This document shows, one piece after another, positions 9,397 through 17,654 of a stretch of 64,000 nt of DNA. Below the pieces are notes generated by a model. That model did no database searches and was not told where the DNA came from. It saw only the letters and a program-made list of their open reading frames with translations. Source of the DNA: UBA5078 sp964538025 (GTDB lineage Bacteria > Pseudomonadota > Gammaproteobacteria > Pseudomonadales > Pseudohongiellaceae); contig CAZICZ010000006.1 in the NCBI GenBank assembly GCA_964538025.1, positions 124,001 through 188,000 of the forward strand, written 5' to 3'. The first letter of the stretch is position 1; every line of letters begins with the position of its first letter. Position numbers and translations under genes: made by a program.

Positions 9397-10851
9397 TTAG
9401 CCGAGCACGATGGCGCGCCACGGAAAATTGGCCAACCAGAGCAAGGCCCCGCAGGCAATAGTCACCCACTGGCTGACCCGGTCTTTCAGGGCAAAGACAA
9501 TCGGGTCTTCCTCGATCTCTCCGCGCGCAGCCAACAACCAGATGCGGGTCACCATGTAGAGCAGGAGCGGACAGATCAGCCAGAGCAGCTCAGGCGTCAG
9601 GTATTGTGTCCGAATGTCGTCATTATTGATGTAAAGGGCAAAAACCATCACGGACAAAAAGGCACTGGCGCAGCCGAAGATAGCCATCATCTGCACGTCC
9701 TGTGCGTAATACCCTCGTCCTTCCGACTGTTCAATTCCCGCGCTGCGCAGATAATCCAGTTCCGTAAATCGCTTGACAGCGGCAAGGCTGAAAAACAGGA
9801 ACATCGAAAATGCCAGAAGCCAAAAGGAAGGTACAACGGAAATGGCGGCAGCCCCCGAGATAATGCGCAGCGTATACAAGGCTGCAAGCAGGATGACATC
9901 CACGAGCATGATGCGTTTGAGCACGAAGCTGTAGAGGCCGGTGCACAGGTAGTACACCACCAGGATAAACAGGAAGGTGCCGGGTAGCACGGTTGCCAGA
10001 GCGAAGGCACACAAGAGCAACACGGGACTTAACAGCAGTCCGCTCATGAGCGGCAATTCCCCTGCCGCAAAAGGTCTTCGGCATTTATGGCGATGCTGGC
10101 GATCACTGGCCAGATCAAGCAGGTCATTCAACACGTACACACTGGAGGCGCACAGTCCAAAGCACACAAAGGCCAACGCTGCATTGAGGATCAGCGCAGG
10201 ATTGTCGATCTGATGTGCGAGGACGAGCGGTAGAAAAACGAGCGTGTTTTTCAGCCACTGGTGAAGCCGGAGCGAACGCAGATAGGCACCCAGTCGGCCA
10301 AAGGGAAAATCAAAGGTCCGCTCTATGTCGCACACGTCCCGCACTCGCGCCTGAAGAGCAGTGCCGACGTTCACGGTGATCGCTGCTGAGGCAACACGCC
10401 AGATCGCAAGATCCACGGCACGGTCTCCCGCATAGACGAACTCAGTGTCCAGCGCCTGAATGCGTAGACACTTCTGGATTCCGGCGCAATTGGTCACGCC
10501 ATCGCTTCCGATGGCCTGATCGAAGAGCCCGACATGCGCCGCCACCGACTCCACCAAGCGCTGGTCGGAGGCAGAAATCAGCACGAGTTTGCGCCCTGCG
10601 GCCTTTTGCTCGCGCAGATACGTCAGCAGCGTCTCGTGATAGGGAAGCAAATCGGCACGCAGTGTCACGCGTTGGGCAATCTGGCGTTTGAGATAGGCTT
10701 TCCCGTGCAAACACCATAACGGCACCAGAAAGAGATAGAGCAGATTGCGTTTGAGCAATTCCAGAAAGGACTCGAGCAGCAGATCACTCTTGAGGAGTGT
10801 TCCGTCTAGATCTACATACAGAGGAAGCTGGCTGGTTCGCGCATTCGCCAT
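9397..10851 (-). CDS. HAD phosphatase-UbiA prenyltransferase fusion (DPPR synthase-like)
   Basis: A 484-residue two-domain protein. The N-terminal HAD phosphatase has DLDGT (Asp14, Asp16), Ser93 in LISAS and GDRAVD (Asp143, Asp147), so its catalytic set looks intact. The C-terminal half is a polytopic UbiA-type prenyltransferase with the Mg-diphosphate motif NDLLDLASD (about residues 240-250). The UbiA homologue of mycobacteria transfers phosphoribose from PRPP to decaprenyl phosphate; a phosphatase then removes the 5'-phosphate. This fusion could do both steps. The nearby DprE1/DprE2/GtrA genes support that reading; another prenyl acceptor is possible. ATG 10851 is chosen over an upstream in-frame TTG (10926), although its ribosome-binding site is weak. 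Separated from dprE2 by a gene on the opposite strand. Confidence 0.85.
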   Translation of the reverse strand: MANARTSQLPLYVDLDGTLLKSDLLLESFLELLKRNLLYLFLVPLWCLHGKAYLKRQIAQRVTLRADLLPYHETLLTYLREQKAAGRKLVLISASDQRLVESVAAHVGLFDQAIGSDGVTNCAGIQKCLRIQALDTEFVYAGDRAVDLAIWRVASAAITVNVGTALQARVRDVCDIERTFDFPFGRLGAYLRSLRLHQWLKNTLVFLPLVLAHQIDNPALILNAALAFVCFGLCASSVYVLNDLLDLASDRQHRHKCRRPFAAGELPLMSGLLLSPVLLLCAFALATVLPGTFLFILVVYYLCTGLYSFVLKRIMLVDVILLAALYTLRIISGAAAISVVPSFWLLAFSMFLFFSLAAVKRFTELDYLRSAGIEQSEGRGYYAQDVQMMAIFGCASAFLSVMVFALYINNDDIRTQYLTPELLWLICPLLLYMVTRIWLLAARGEIEEDPIVFALKDRVSQWVTIACGALLWLANFPWRAIVLG

Positions 10852-10999
10852 AGGGACGTGATCGTGCTCATCGAGGTGTGGGCATTCGTGATTTAGGCGG
10901 TATGATGCCAGTACACCCGCGTCCAATGCCAGTCAGTATCGCGTTTTTGCGCTGGCGGGTGCGTTGCCCTTCCCCTTACTTCACGGCAGGAGAACACTG

Positions 11000-11587
11000 A
11001 TGCCGCAAACTCCCGAGAACGTCCTGCGCTTCTGGTTTGGCGATTCCCATGACGACGCGGAAACATCCCGCACACAATCTTCGCTGTGGTGGAAGAAGCA
11101 ACCGGAAACGGACGCAGACATTCGCCGTCGTTTTGAACACAGTTTGCAGGAAGCGGCTGCCGGCAAACTGGACTCGTGGACTCAGACTCCCGAGGGCAGG
11201 CTCGCCCTGTTGCTGGTGCTCGACCAGTTTCCGCGGAACATGTATCGCGATTCGCCTCAGGCGTTTGCGTATGATGCGCAGGCGCAGCGCGTCTGCCTGG
11301 CAGGCCTGGAGGCAGGAGATGATCAGGCATTGCGCCCCCTGCAACGGGTATTTTTCTATTTGCCCCTCGAACACGCCGAGGACAGGGCGCTGCAGGCGCG
11401 ATCTGTCGCCCTGTTCAGCGCGCTGGCCGCACATTCGGACGCCTTGAAGGGGTATGTGGATTTTGCCGTACGCCATCAGGTCATTATTGACCGCTTTGGA
11501 CGCTTTCCTCACCGCAATGCCATTCTTGGCCGGGAAACAACGCCGGAGGAGGCCGCGTTTCTCACGCAGCCAGGCTCATCTTTCTGA
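11000..11587 (+). CDS. DUF924 family protein
   Basis: A 195-residue cytoplasmic protein of the all-helical DUF924 family. It opens with VLRFWFGD and contains LLLVLDQFPRNMYRDSP, YLPLEHAED and the C-terminal IIDRFGRFPHRNAILGR, all family hallmarks. The fold resembles TPR-like helical bundles and the biochemical role is unknown. The ATG at 11000 has AGGAG 7 nt upstream; the frame extends further 5' only through a TTG. It lies on the plus strand inside an otherwise minus-strand arabinose-donor locus and converges on dprE2 with a 9-bp gap. Confidence 0.9.
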   Translation: MPQTPENVLRFWFGDSHDDAETSRTQSSLWWKKQPETDADIRRRFEHSLQEAAAGKLDSWTQTPEGRLALLLVLDQFPRNMYRDSPQAFAYDAQAQRVCLAGLEAGDDQALRPLQRVFFYLPLEHAEDRALQARSVALFSALAAHSDALKGYVDFAVRHQVIIDRFGRFPHRNAILGRETTPEEAAFLTQPGSSF

Positions 11588-11596
11588 CTGGGACTG

Positions 11597-12334
11597 TCAG
11601 AACTTCAGGCGTTTCGCCACAGATTCCGGGAGGCAGCGCACGACCAGCATGATGAGGCGCCAGAAGCCGGGCGTGTAAACGGTGTGTCGTCGTTTTTCAA
11701 TACCATGAACAATGTCTTCCGCCACCCGCTCCGGGGTCGCCCACAACGGCCCCTTGGGAAGGTGGGCTGTCATCGGCGTATCCACAAAGCCGGGCCGAAT
11801 GTCGACCACATGTACCTTGTGCGCAAACAGGCGCGCCCGGAGTCCCTGCAAGTAGCGGGACACCATGCCTTTGGCTGCGCCGTAGACGAAATTGCTCGCC
11901 CTGCCGCGGTCTCCTGCCACCGAGGTGATGACGGCGATGCACCCGTGGCCCTGCGCTATCAGGCGGGTCGACACCGCTGTGAGAAGGGAGATCACGCTAA
12001 GCGCATTGATGTTGAAGGCTTTCAGCGCCTCGTCAAAATCCCGCTCGCACAAGACCTGGTCAGGCAGGCTGCCGTGGCAGATCAAGACCAGATCAATTGT
12101 CCCCAGCAGGTCCACCGCCTGGTCAATCACCGCTTCGTGCACGGCAAAGTGCGTGACGTCCAGTGGGGCGATCGTGACGGATGGCGCCCCGCGGATTTCC
12201 AGATCCTGCTTCATCTGGGAGAGGGCATCGACATCGCGCGCGAGCAGATGCAGCTGACAATGCGCCTGCGCATAGTGGCGCGCACAGGCGCGGGCAATGG
12301 CGGCGTTGGCGCCGATGATGAGCACTTTTTTCAC
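11597..12334 (-). CDS. dprE2: DprE2-like decaprenylphosphoryl-2-keto-ribose reductase (SDR)
   Basis: A 245-residue short-chain dehydrogenase with cofactor motif IGANAAIARA and catalytic Ser-Tyr-Lys (SVAG, YGAAK). In mycobacteria DprE2 reduces the 2-keto intermediate made by DprE1, giving the polyprenyl-phosphoryl arabinose donor. Similarity to the mycobacterial protein is visible in VYGAAK, in RPGFVDTPMTAHL and in the C-terminal pattern FWRLIMLVVRCLPESVAKRL. It lies 30 bp downstream of the dprE1-like gene on the same strand, the same order as in Mycobacterium. The assignment is strong from order plus sequence; the real lipid carrier is inferred. Confidence 0.85.
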   Translation of the reverse strand: MKKVLIIGANAAIARACARHYAQAHCQLHLLARDVDALSQMKQDLEIRGAPSVTIAPLDVTHFAVHEAVIDQAVDLLGTIDLVLICHGSLPDQVLCERDFDEALKAFNINALSVISLLTAVSTRLIAQGHGCIAVITSVAGDRGRASNFVYGAAKGMVSRYLQGLRARLFAHKVHVVDIRPGFVDTPMTAHLPKGPLWATPERVAEDIVHGIEKRRHTVYTPGFWRLIMLVVRCLPESVAKRLKF

Positions 12335-12364
12335 AACAGTAGCCTCGCATCGCCGTGGGACATA

Positions 12365-13675
12365 CTAGAAGCCCAGGCGTTTGGATTGCAGGGAATTGAA
12401 AACGTCAGCGGCCCCGGTACTGATGCGGATTTCCTGCAGTGCCTCCCAGCGGGGATAGGAGCGTCGAAAGGTCTCCTGGCTCATGCGGGCGTCCTTGGCC
12501 AGGTATAGGCGGCCACCGTGGAAAAGCACGATCTGGTCCAGCGTATCGAGCAGAGGAAACAGGGACGATTCCCGCTTGAAATCGAGCGCGAGGGTATAGC
12601 CCTGTCGGGGGAACGAGAGCAGGTTCTCGTTGGCTGGCCCCAATTTTTTCAGGACGCTGAGGAATGACCCTTTTCCCGCGCTGCTGATGCGGGTCAGGAG
12701 TTGGGTCATGCCTTCCAGCGCGGTCTCTTCGGGCAGCACGCACTGGTACTGCAGAAATCCTCGCCGGCCATAAAGCCGGTTCCAGTGCGCGATGCGGTCC
12801 AGCGGGAAAAAGTAATGAGGAGCCTGCACCTGCTGACGCTGATCTTCCTTCACCGGTCGGTGGTAATAGAGATGATTGAAGGCCGACATACTGTACCGGT
12901 TGAGCAAAAAAGACGGGGCGCTGAAAGGGATCGCGAGTCCCCCTTTTCGTGGAGGCGTTATTCCTCCCTCTGTCGCATGCTCTCCCAGGAAGAGCAGGGA
13001 TCTGCCAAGCGACGCGCCCGAGGCCAGGCAATCGAGCCACGCCACGGAATAGGGCGTGCTGTGATGCTGTTCGAACAATGAAAAGACGTCTTTTAAATCG
13101 TGAGCCCGGTGCGTCCGTTGCACGATGGCGGAACTCTGGATCCGGCACAGTCGCAGTCGCACGTCCAGAATGATTCCCGTGAGTCCCATCCCGCCGCAGG
13201 TCGCATGGAAAAGCGCCGCGTTTTCCTGGGGAGAGCAGTGCCGGATTTCGCCGTTGCCCAGCAGCAGATGAAACGATTCCACATGCTGACTGAAACTGCC
13301 GTCCAGATGATGATTTTTCCCGTGCACATCGCTGGCAATCGCGCCGCCCACACTGACATACCAGGTGCCTGGTACCACAGGCAGAAACCACCCCTTGGGC
13401 ATCAGCGTGCGCAACAGCGTTTCCAGTGTCATACCGGCGCCGCAGTGGAGAATGCCTTGCGACTCATCCAATGCCAGAAACGCATCGAGATAGCGGGTCT
13501 CGATGAGAACATCCGCAAGTGCGCTGTCGCCATAGCTGCGCCCCATGCCCCGTGCGATGCCGGTCTCCGATGCCACGCGATGGGGCGGCCATTGCTGCGT
13601 CAGCGCACGCGCACTGCGCGGAGTGATCAGATGGCTTTCGCTGGTGGGGAAACGCCCCCAGGACGTGATTTTCAT
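12365..13675 (-). CDS. dprE1: DprE1-like decaprenylphosphoryl-ribose 2'-oxidase (FAD)
   Basis: A 436-residue vanillyl-alcohol-oxidase-type flavoprotein that, by homology, oxidises the C2 hydroxyl of polyprenylphosphoryl-ribose. The FAD-binding half has GMGRSYGDSAL, VVPGTWYVSVGGAIASDVHGKNHH and GGMGLTGIIL, near-identical in pattern to mycobacterial DprE1. C-terminal matches include YGRRGFLQYQCVLP and GGRLYLAKDAR. Lys394 aligns with the conserved Lys418, while Ala363 (GYTLALDF) takes the place of Cys387, with a constant offset of 24. The start codon overlaps the gtrA stop as ATGA, so the pair is probably translationally coupled. Confidence 0.92.
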   Translation of the reverse strand: MKITSWGRFPTSESHLITPRSARALTQQWPPHRVASETGIARGMGRSYGDSALADVLIETRYLDAFLALDESQGILHCGAGMTLETLLRTLMPKGWFLPVVPGTWYVSVGGAIASDVHGKNHHLDGSFSQHVESFHLLLGNGEIRHCSPQENAALFHATCGGMGLTGIILDVRLRLCRIQSSAIVQRTHRAHDLKDVFSLFEQHHSTPYSVAWLDCLASGASLGRSLLFLGEHATEGGITPPRKGGLAIPFSAPSFLLNRYSMSAFNHLYYHRPVKEDQRQQVQAPHYFFPLDRIAHWNRLYGRRGFLQYQCVLPEETALEGMTQLLTRISSAGKGSFLSVLKKLGPANENLLSFPRQGYTLALDFKRESSLFPLLDTLDQIVLFHGGRLYLAKDARMSQETFRRSYPRWEALQEIRISTGAADVFNSLQSKRLGF

Positions 13676-14094
13676 GCGTCGGGTGCCTGTGCAAAAACGT
13701 AGCGTCGGTCGAGCTGATACTTGAGGAAATACCCTAGCGCCAAGCCTATCACAGCACCGAGATAACGCGCCTGATCGCTCGCAAACACAGCGTCGAAGGC
13801 AATTTCACTGCCCCAGAACAAACCTGTCGTGAAAACGCCGGTGCCGGTGTAGGCCACAAAACGGCGCAGATCTCTGTCCAATGGCACCCCATGCGCATGA
13901 AAAATATAGCGGCGATCGAGCAGGTGTTTCACGATCAATCCGACAGCCGTGCCCACGGGAATGGCAAGCCAAAGCTCGTGCGATCCCCGATAAAACATCA
14001 GGGCGAGTATCTGGCTTGCCACATTGCTCAGCGTTGCGATGATCGCAAACACGCTATAGCGGATCACCAATGACAGGTGTGAGGGAGTGTGCAT
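13672..14094 (-). CDS. GtrA-family membrane protein, probable polyprenyl-phosphate-sugar translocase
   Basis: A 140-residue membrane protein with four hydrophobic helices and the GtrA-type basic motifs KHLLDRRYIF and KYQLDRRYVF at the ends of helices 2 and 4. GtrA proteins move or help move undecaprenyl-phosphate sugars across the inner membrane; the mycobacterial neighbour of dprE1 (Rv3789) is in this family. ATG 14094 is selected because GGAGG lies 7 nt upstream; the frame is open a further 14 codons. It is first in the gtrA-dprE1-dprE2 operon and divergent from the IMPase gene. Confidence 0.88.
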   Translation of the reverse strand: MHTPSHLSLVIRYSVFAIIATLSNVASQILALMFYRGSHELWLAIPVGTAVGLIVKHLLDRRYIFHAHGVPLDRDLRRFVAYTGTGVFTTGLFWGSEIAFDAVFASDQARYLGAVIGLALGYFLKYQLDRRYVFAQAPDA

Positions 14095-14240
14095 CGGCGG
14101 GCCTCCAAAGCCCCGGCTTCTGGTGTCACGCAGCATACTGTGTCAGGGCCCGTGTTGACCATCGTGGCCATGTGCGGTGCGTGGGTGGCGGAACGCTGAG
14201 CTGCTATACTGCGGCCTCGCCCATCACAGGATATCCCCCC

Positions 14241-15053
14241 ATGCATGCCTCCATTCCCGCTTTTACCCGCGCTTTGGCAGAACAGGCCGGTCGCCTGATA
14301 CAGCAGGAGCGCTTGGCGCTCGGCGGCCTGCAGAGTTCCTACAAGGACGGGGTTGAGCTGGTGACCCACGCCGACGTAAAGGCAGACCATTTTATCAGCG
14401 ATGCCATCCGCGCAGCGTACCCGGGGCATCGTATTCTTGCGGAGGAAACCGCGCCGGATATGCGCGACATCTCCCACTACCAAGGCCCCTTGTGGATTGT
14501 CGATCCGATTGATGGCACGGTGAATTATGCGCACGGGCACTTTCAAAGTGCTGTCTCGATCGCCTATGCAGAACAGGGCCGTGTGCAGTGCGGCGTCGTC
14601 TGTAATCCCTTTGTCAACGAAACCTTTCATGCACAGCGAGGCATGGGGGCCTATTTGAATGATGTGGCCATCCGGGTAGGCACCAAGACTGCCCTGAATC
14701 GCGCCATTGTCGCTACCGGGTTTCCTTACATTAAGTCAGACATGACGCCTCTGGTGCGCCGCCTGGCGCTGGTGCTGAACGAGTGCGCGGACATTCGTCG
14801 TCTGGGAGCGGCCTCTCTGGATATCTGCTGGGTAGCTATGGGGCGTCTTGATGGCTACTACGAAAATCTCAGTGTATGGGATTTTGCCGCCGCACAATTG
14901 ATTGCCCGGGAAGCCGGCGCTCGCTACGGGCATTTCAAACCGGTGCCGGAGGGTGTCAGTGAAGAGTTTCATCCTGACAATATTCTGGTGGCCAACGACG
15001 CGCTTTATCCGCAATTGCTGGACCTGCTTACCCGCGCCGATGCCGCAGTCTGA
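14241..15053 (+). CDS. suhB: Inositol monophosphatase family protein
   Basis: A 270-residue Mg-dependent phosphomonoesterase. The metal-binding motifs are clear: ILAEET (Glu pair), DPIDGTVNYAHG and the C-terminal WDFAAAQLIAREAGA. Enzymes of this family act on inositol phosphates, nucleotides (CysQ) or sugar phosphates, and SuhB also takes part in rRNA antitermination; sequence alone does not decide between these. AGGATAT lies about 9 nt before the ATG. It is divergent from the gtrA-dprE1-dprE2 operon with a 146-bp gap, so a role in arabinose-lipid phosphate removal is conceivable but untested. Confidence 0.85.
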   Translation: MHASIPAFTRALAEQAGRLIQQERLALGGLQSSYKDGVELVTHADVKADHFISDAIRAAYPGHRILAEETAPDMRDISHYQGPLWIVDPIDGTVNYAHGHFQSAVSIAYAEQGRVQCGVVCNPFVNETFHAQRGMGAYLNDVAIRVGTKTALNRAIVATGFPYIKSDMTPLVRRLALVLNECADIRRLGAASLDICWVAMGRLDGYYENLSVWDFAAAQLIAREAGARYGHFKPVPEGVSEEFHPDNILVANDALYPQLLDLLTRADAAV

Positions 15054-15059
15054 ACGGCA

Positions 15060-15944
15060 TTACCTGCGGTAATGCTGGCACAAGGTAAGCCAGTGCTGGA
15101 TGCCGGCACTGCGGTATTTCTGGCGGTGCACGATGAAATAGAACTGGCGCGACCAGTCCCGCTGAGGCGCCTGCAACTCCACCAGGCTTCCTCGTGCAAA
15201 CGCCTCCTGCAGCGTGATGGCGGACAGACAGCCGATACCCAGGTTTGCCTCCACAGCGCGTTTGATCGCTTCTGTGTGCTGTAACTCGAGGCGAAGATGC
15301 AGGTGCGGGAGCAAGCCGTGCAGCGCGCGGTCAAATGCCTGTCGCGTGCCCGACCCGGCCTCCCTCACAATCCATGCGGCATTGAGCAGGTCGTCGTCTG
15401 AAAGCGTGCGCTTCACTGCCAGAGGATGGGAAGGGGAGCAGAACAGCGCCAGCGTGTCGTCCCGCCAGGGAATGACTTCCAGCACCGGGTCCTGCAGCTC
15501 CCCCTCTACCAGCCCGATATCGAGCTCGAAATTCTTCACACGCTGCGCGATGGCGGCCGTGTTTTCCACCGTCAGGCTCACCCGGGCACCGGTGTGTTGC
15601 TTCATGAAGTCCGCCATGATGGTGACGGCAAGATAATTGCCGATGGTCAATGTGGCGCCAACTTTGAGTTCTCCAATCTCCGAATGCTGACTCATCAGAT
15701 GCTCAAATTCCTGCGCCTGTGCCATCAGGGCCTCTGCCCGGGGACGCAGGGATTTGCCCAGTTCATTGAGTTGCAGGCGTTTGCCCGCCCTGTCAAACAG
15801 CTGCATATCGAATCGCTGTTCGAGGTCCTGCAAGGCCGAGCTGGCGGCGGATTGCGACATGGCGAGGCTGGTTGCGGCTTGTGTGACGTTCTCGAAATGC
15901 GCCACGGCCAGAAAAACCTCGATTTGCCGCAATGTGTAATGCAT
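15060..15944 (-). CDS. finR: LysR-type regulator, FinR-like
   Basis: A 294-residue LysR regulator: N-terminal helix-turn-helix (ENVTQAATSLAMSQSAASSALQDLE) and a C-terminal substrate-binding domain. It is encoded divergently from the ferredoxin-NADP reductase gene, the arrangement known in Pseudomonas, where FinR activates fpr under superoxide or redox-cycling stress. ATG 15944 is chosen because the HTH begins right after it; the frame runs 23 codons further 5' without recognisable family sequence. The finR name rests mainly on gene neighbourhood; the effector is not evident from sequence. Confidence 0.8.
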   Translation of the reverse strand: MHYTLRQIEVFLAVAHFENVTQAATSLAMSQSAASSALQDLEQRFDMQLFDRAGKRLQLNELGKSLRPRAEALMAQAQEFEHLMSQHSEIGELKVGATLTIGNYLAVTIMADFMKQHTGARVSLTVENTAAIAQRVKNFELDIGLVEGELQDPVLEVIPWRDDTLALFCSPSHPLAVKRTLSDDDLLNAAWIVREAGSGTRQAFDRALHGLLPHLHLRLELQHTEAIKRAVEANLGIGCLSAITLQEAFARGSLVELQAPQRDWSRQFYFIVHRQKYRSAGIQHWLTLCQHYRR

Positions 15945-16042
15945 TGACCGGGAACTCCCTGGTTTGCCCTTGGCGTCTTGAAATCCGGGGCGTCGCCCTG
16001 TATCGTCCCGCACCGGTTTCGTGGACGGGGTGCGGGCACTTA

Positions 16043-16068
16043 ATATCTGAAAAATCGATTAAGGATAT
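16043..16068. promoter_or_regulatory. Possible LysR operator between finR and fpr
   Basis: ATATC at 16043-16047 and GATAT at 16064-16068 form an imperfect inverted repeat in an AT-rich stretch of the 233-bp divergent intergenic region. LysR regulators often bind dyads with T-N11-A character. The spacing here is wide and the call is tentative. Confidence 0.25.
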
Positions 16069-16177
16069 GTTTATTACCTGTTTTACAAATATCTTATCGG
16101 GCTCCTACAATGCCCGCAAGCTCCGGGTGACCCTCATCCCTCCTCTCTATTGACTTATTAGTGACAGGAAACACAGC

Positions 16178-16948
16178 ATGGCAGCCATTTCCAAACAGAG
16201 CGTAACAAGTGTTCATCACTGGAATGAGTCCTTGTTCAGCTTTACGACCACCCGCGACAAGTCACTGCGCTTTGAGAACGGTCACTTTGTCATGGTCGGG
16301 CTCGAGGTCGATGGCCGCCCACTCATGCGCGCCTACAGCATTGCCAGCGCGAATTACGAGGAGGAACTCGAGTTCTTCAGTATCAAGGTGCCCGATGGCC
16401 CGTTAACCTCCCGTTTACAGAACATCAAGGTGGGGGACGAGGTGTTCGTCAGCGCCAAGCCCACGGGCACGCTGGTGGCCGATCATCTGCTGCCTGGCCG
16501 TCACCTGTATTTGCTGAGCACCGGGACCGGTCTGGCGCCCTTTATGAGCGTGATTCGTGATCCGGAGATCTACGAGCGCTTCGAAAAGGTGATCCTGGTG
16601 CACGGCGTGCGCCGCGTGATCGACTTGGCCTACCACGAGCTGATCACCGAAGAGCTGCCCAAGAACGAGTTTTTCGGCGAGGAAGTCAGCAAGCAGCTCA
16701 TCTACTATCCCACGGTCACCCGTGAACCCTATCGCTACACCGGACGCATTACCGATCTGATGCTCAACGGCAAGCTTTTCAGCGACATCGGTCTCCCTTC
16801 GCCCAGCAAGGCCGATGATCGCTTCATGCTGTGCGGGAGTTCCGCCATGCTGAAGGACATCGGCAGAATTCTGGACGATTGGGGGTTCGCAGAATCCCGT
16901 CAGGGCATCAAGGCGGAGTACGTCATCGAGCGTGCCTTCGTCGACTGA
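16178..16948 (+). CDS. fpr: Ferredoxin-NADP+ reductase
   Basis: A 256-residue FAD enzyme of the bacterial subclass I type, moving electrons between NADPH and ferredoxin or flavodoxin in the cytoplasm. The FAD-binding RAYSIAS motif (near residue 51) and the NADP-binding STGTGLAPF (near 113) are intact; the C-terminus is the short family-type AFVD. A ribosome-binding site (ACAGGAAA) precedes the ATG. It is divergent from finR, consistent with oxidative-stress control, and is followed by a strong terminator. Confidence 0.95.
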   Translation: MAAISKQSVTSVHHWNESLFSFTTTRDKSLRFENGHFVMVGLEVDGRPLMRAYSIASANYEEELEFFSIKVPDGPLTSRLQNIKVGDEVFVSAKPTGTLVADHLLPGRHLYLLSTGTGLAPFMSVIRDPEIYERFEKVILVHGVRRVIDLAYHELITEELPKNEFFGEEVSKQLIYYPTVTREPYRYTGRITDLMLNGKLFSDIGLPSPSKADDRFMLCGSSAMLKDIGRILDDWGFAESRQGIKAEYVIERAFVD

Positions 16949-16978
16949 GCGGGCCGCAGTCAATTTCCAGGCAAAGAA

Positions 16979-17012
16979 AAAGGGCGCATTCCTTTCGGAG
17001 TGCGCCCTTTCT
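16979..17012. terminator. Bidirectional intrinsic terminator after fpr
   Basis: A perfect 10-bp stem (AAAGGGCGCA / TGCGCCCTTT, arms 16979-16988 and 17001-17010) with a 12-nt loop lies between convergent fpr and the redoxin gene. T-rich sequence follows on the plus strand and A-rich sequence precedes, so it can serve both directions. Confidence 0.85.
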
Positions 17013-17042
17013 TATTGGAAGGGTTACAGCCCTGGTGCGGAA

Positions 17043-17654
17043 TTACAGCCCGGTGACGGCAGGGTGGAAGAAACCGACCAGACAGCCCTTGGAGTCAGGG
17101 ATATCGTCCATGTTCACAACGCCGCCGGCCAGAATGGTTTCCAGGGCATCTTTCAGATAGTGGTTGTCGACCTTCGTGCGCTGGGTTTCATAGCCCAGGG
17201 CGTCATTGATTGGACCGCGGAAGACGGTTTCACGGGTACGCGGATCAATCACAAACACTTCGGCAGTGCGCTCTACACCCAGTGATTTCGCAATCGTCTG
17301 ATCCTCATCCTTCAGGATGGGGAAGTCGATTTTGAATTCAGCCGCTTCTTTCTGAATGCGGGACATGTCGTCCTGAATGAATGAGTTGAGCATCAGGAAT
17401 TCAATGTTCTTGCTGCGGAAGTTCTGCGCAATTTCCTGATACTCAGGCACAGAGAGGCGAGCGATCGGACAGCCTGAGCCGTGGATGTACATGACGATGT
17501 AGTCTTTGCTGGCATAGTCGCTCAGCGAGTGTGTCGCCCCTGTCTGGTCCACGAGTGTGAAGTCCTTGATCGGCTTCAGATAATCGTCCGCACTGGCTCC
17601 CAGCGAGACAACTGTCATCAGGGCAGTCAGCATGATTCCGGCTAATGTTTTCAT
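17043..17654 (-). CDS. Exported redoxin-domain protein
   Basis: A 203-residue exported thioredoxin-fold protein. A signal peptide ends near GASADDY. The AhpC/TSA-like redoxin domain has a redox Cys in HGSGCPIARLSVPEY, followed by typical LMLNSF and DFPILKDEDQTIAKSLGV segments. A second conserved Cys occurs near the C-terminus (DSKGCLVGF). The same layout, including the late Cys, forms the N-terminal domain of the redoxin-cytochrome-copper-monooxygenase fusion at 61595, so this is a stand-alone relative. ATG 17654 is chosen for its GGAGGAG 7 nt upstream; ten more codons are open 5'. Possible periplasmic thiol peroxidase or disulfide role; substrate unknown. Confidence 0.8.
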   Translation of the reverse strand: MKTLAGIMLTALMTVVSLGASADDYLKPIKDFTLVDQTGATHSLSDYASKDYIVMYIHGSGCPIARLSVPEYQEIAQNFRSKNIEFLMLNSFIQDDMSRIQKEAAEFKIDFPILKDEDQTIAKSLGVERTAEVFVIDPRTRETVFRGPINDALGYETQRTKVDNHYLKDALETILAGGVVNMDDIPDSKGCLVGFFHPAVTGL

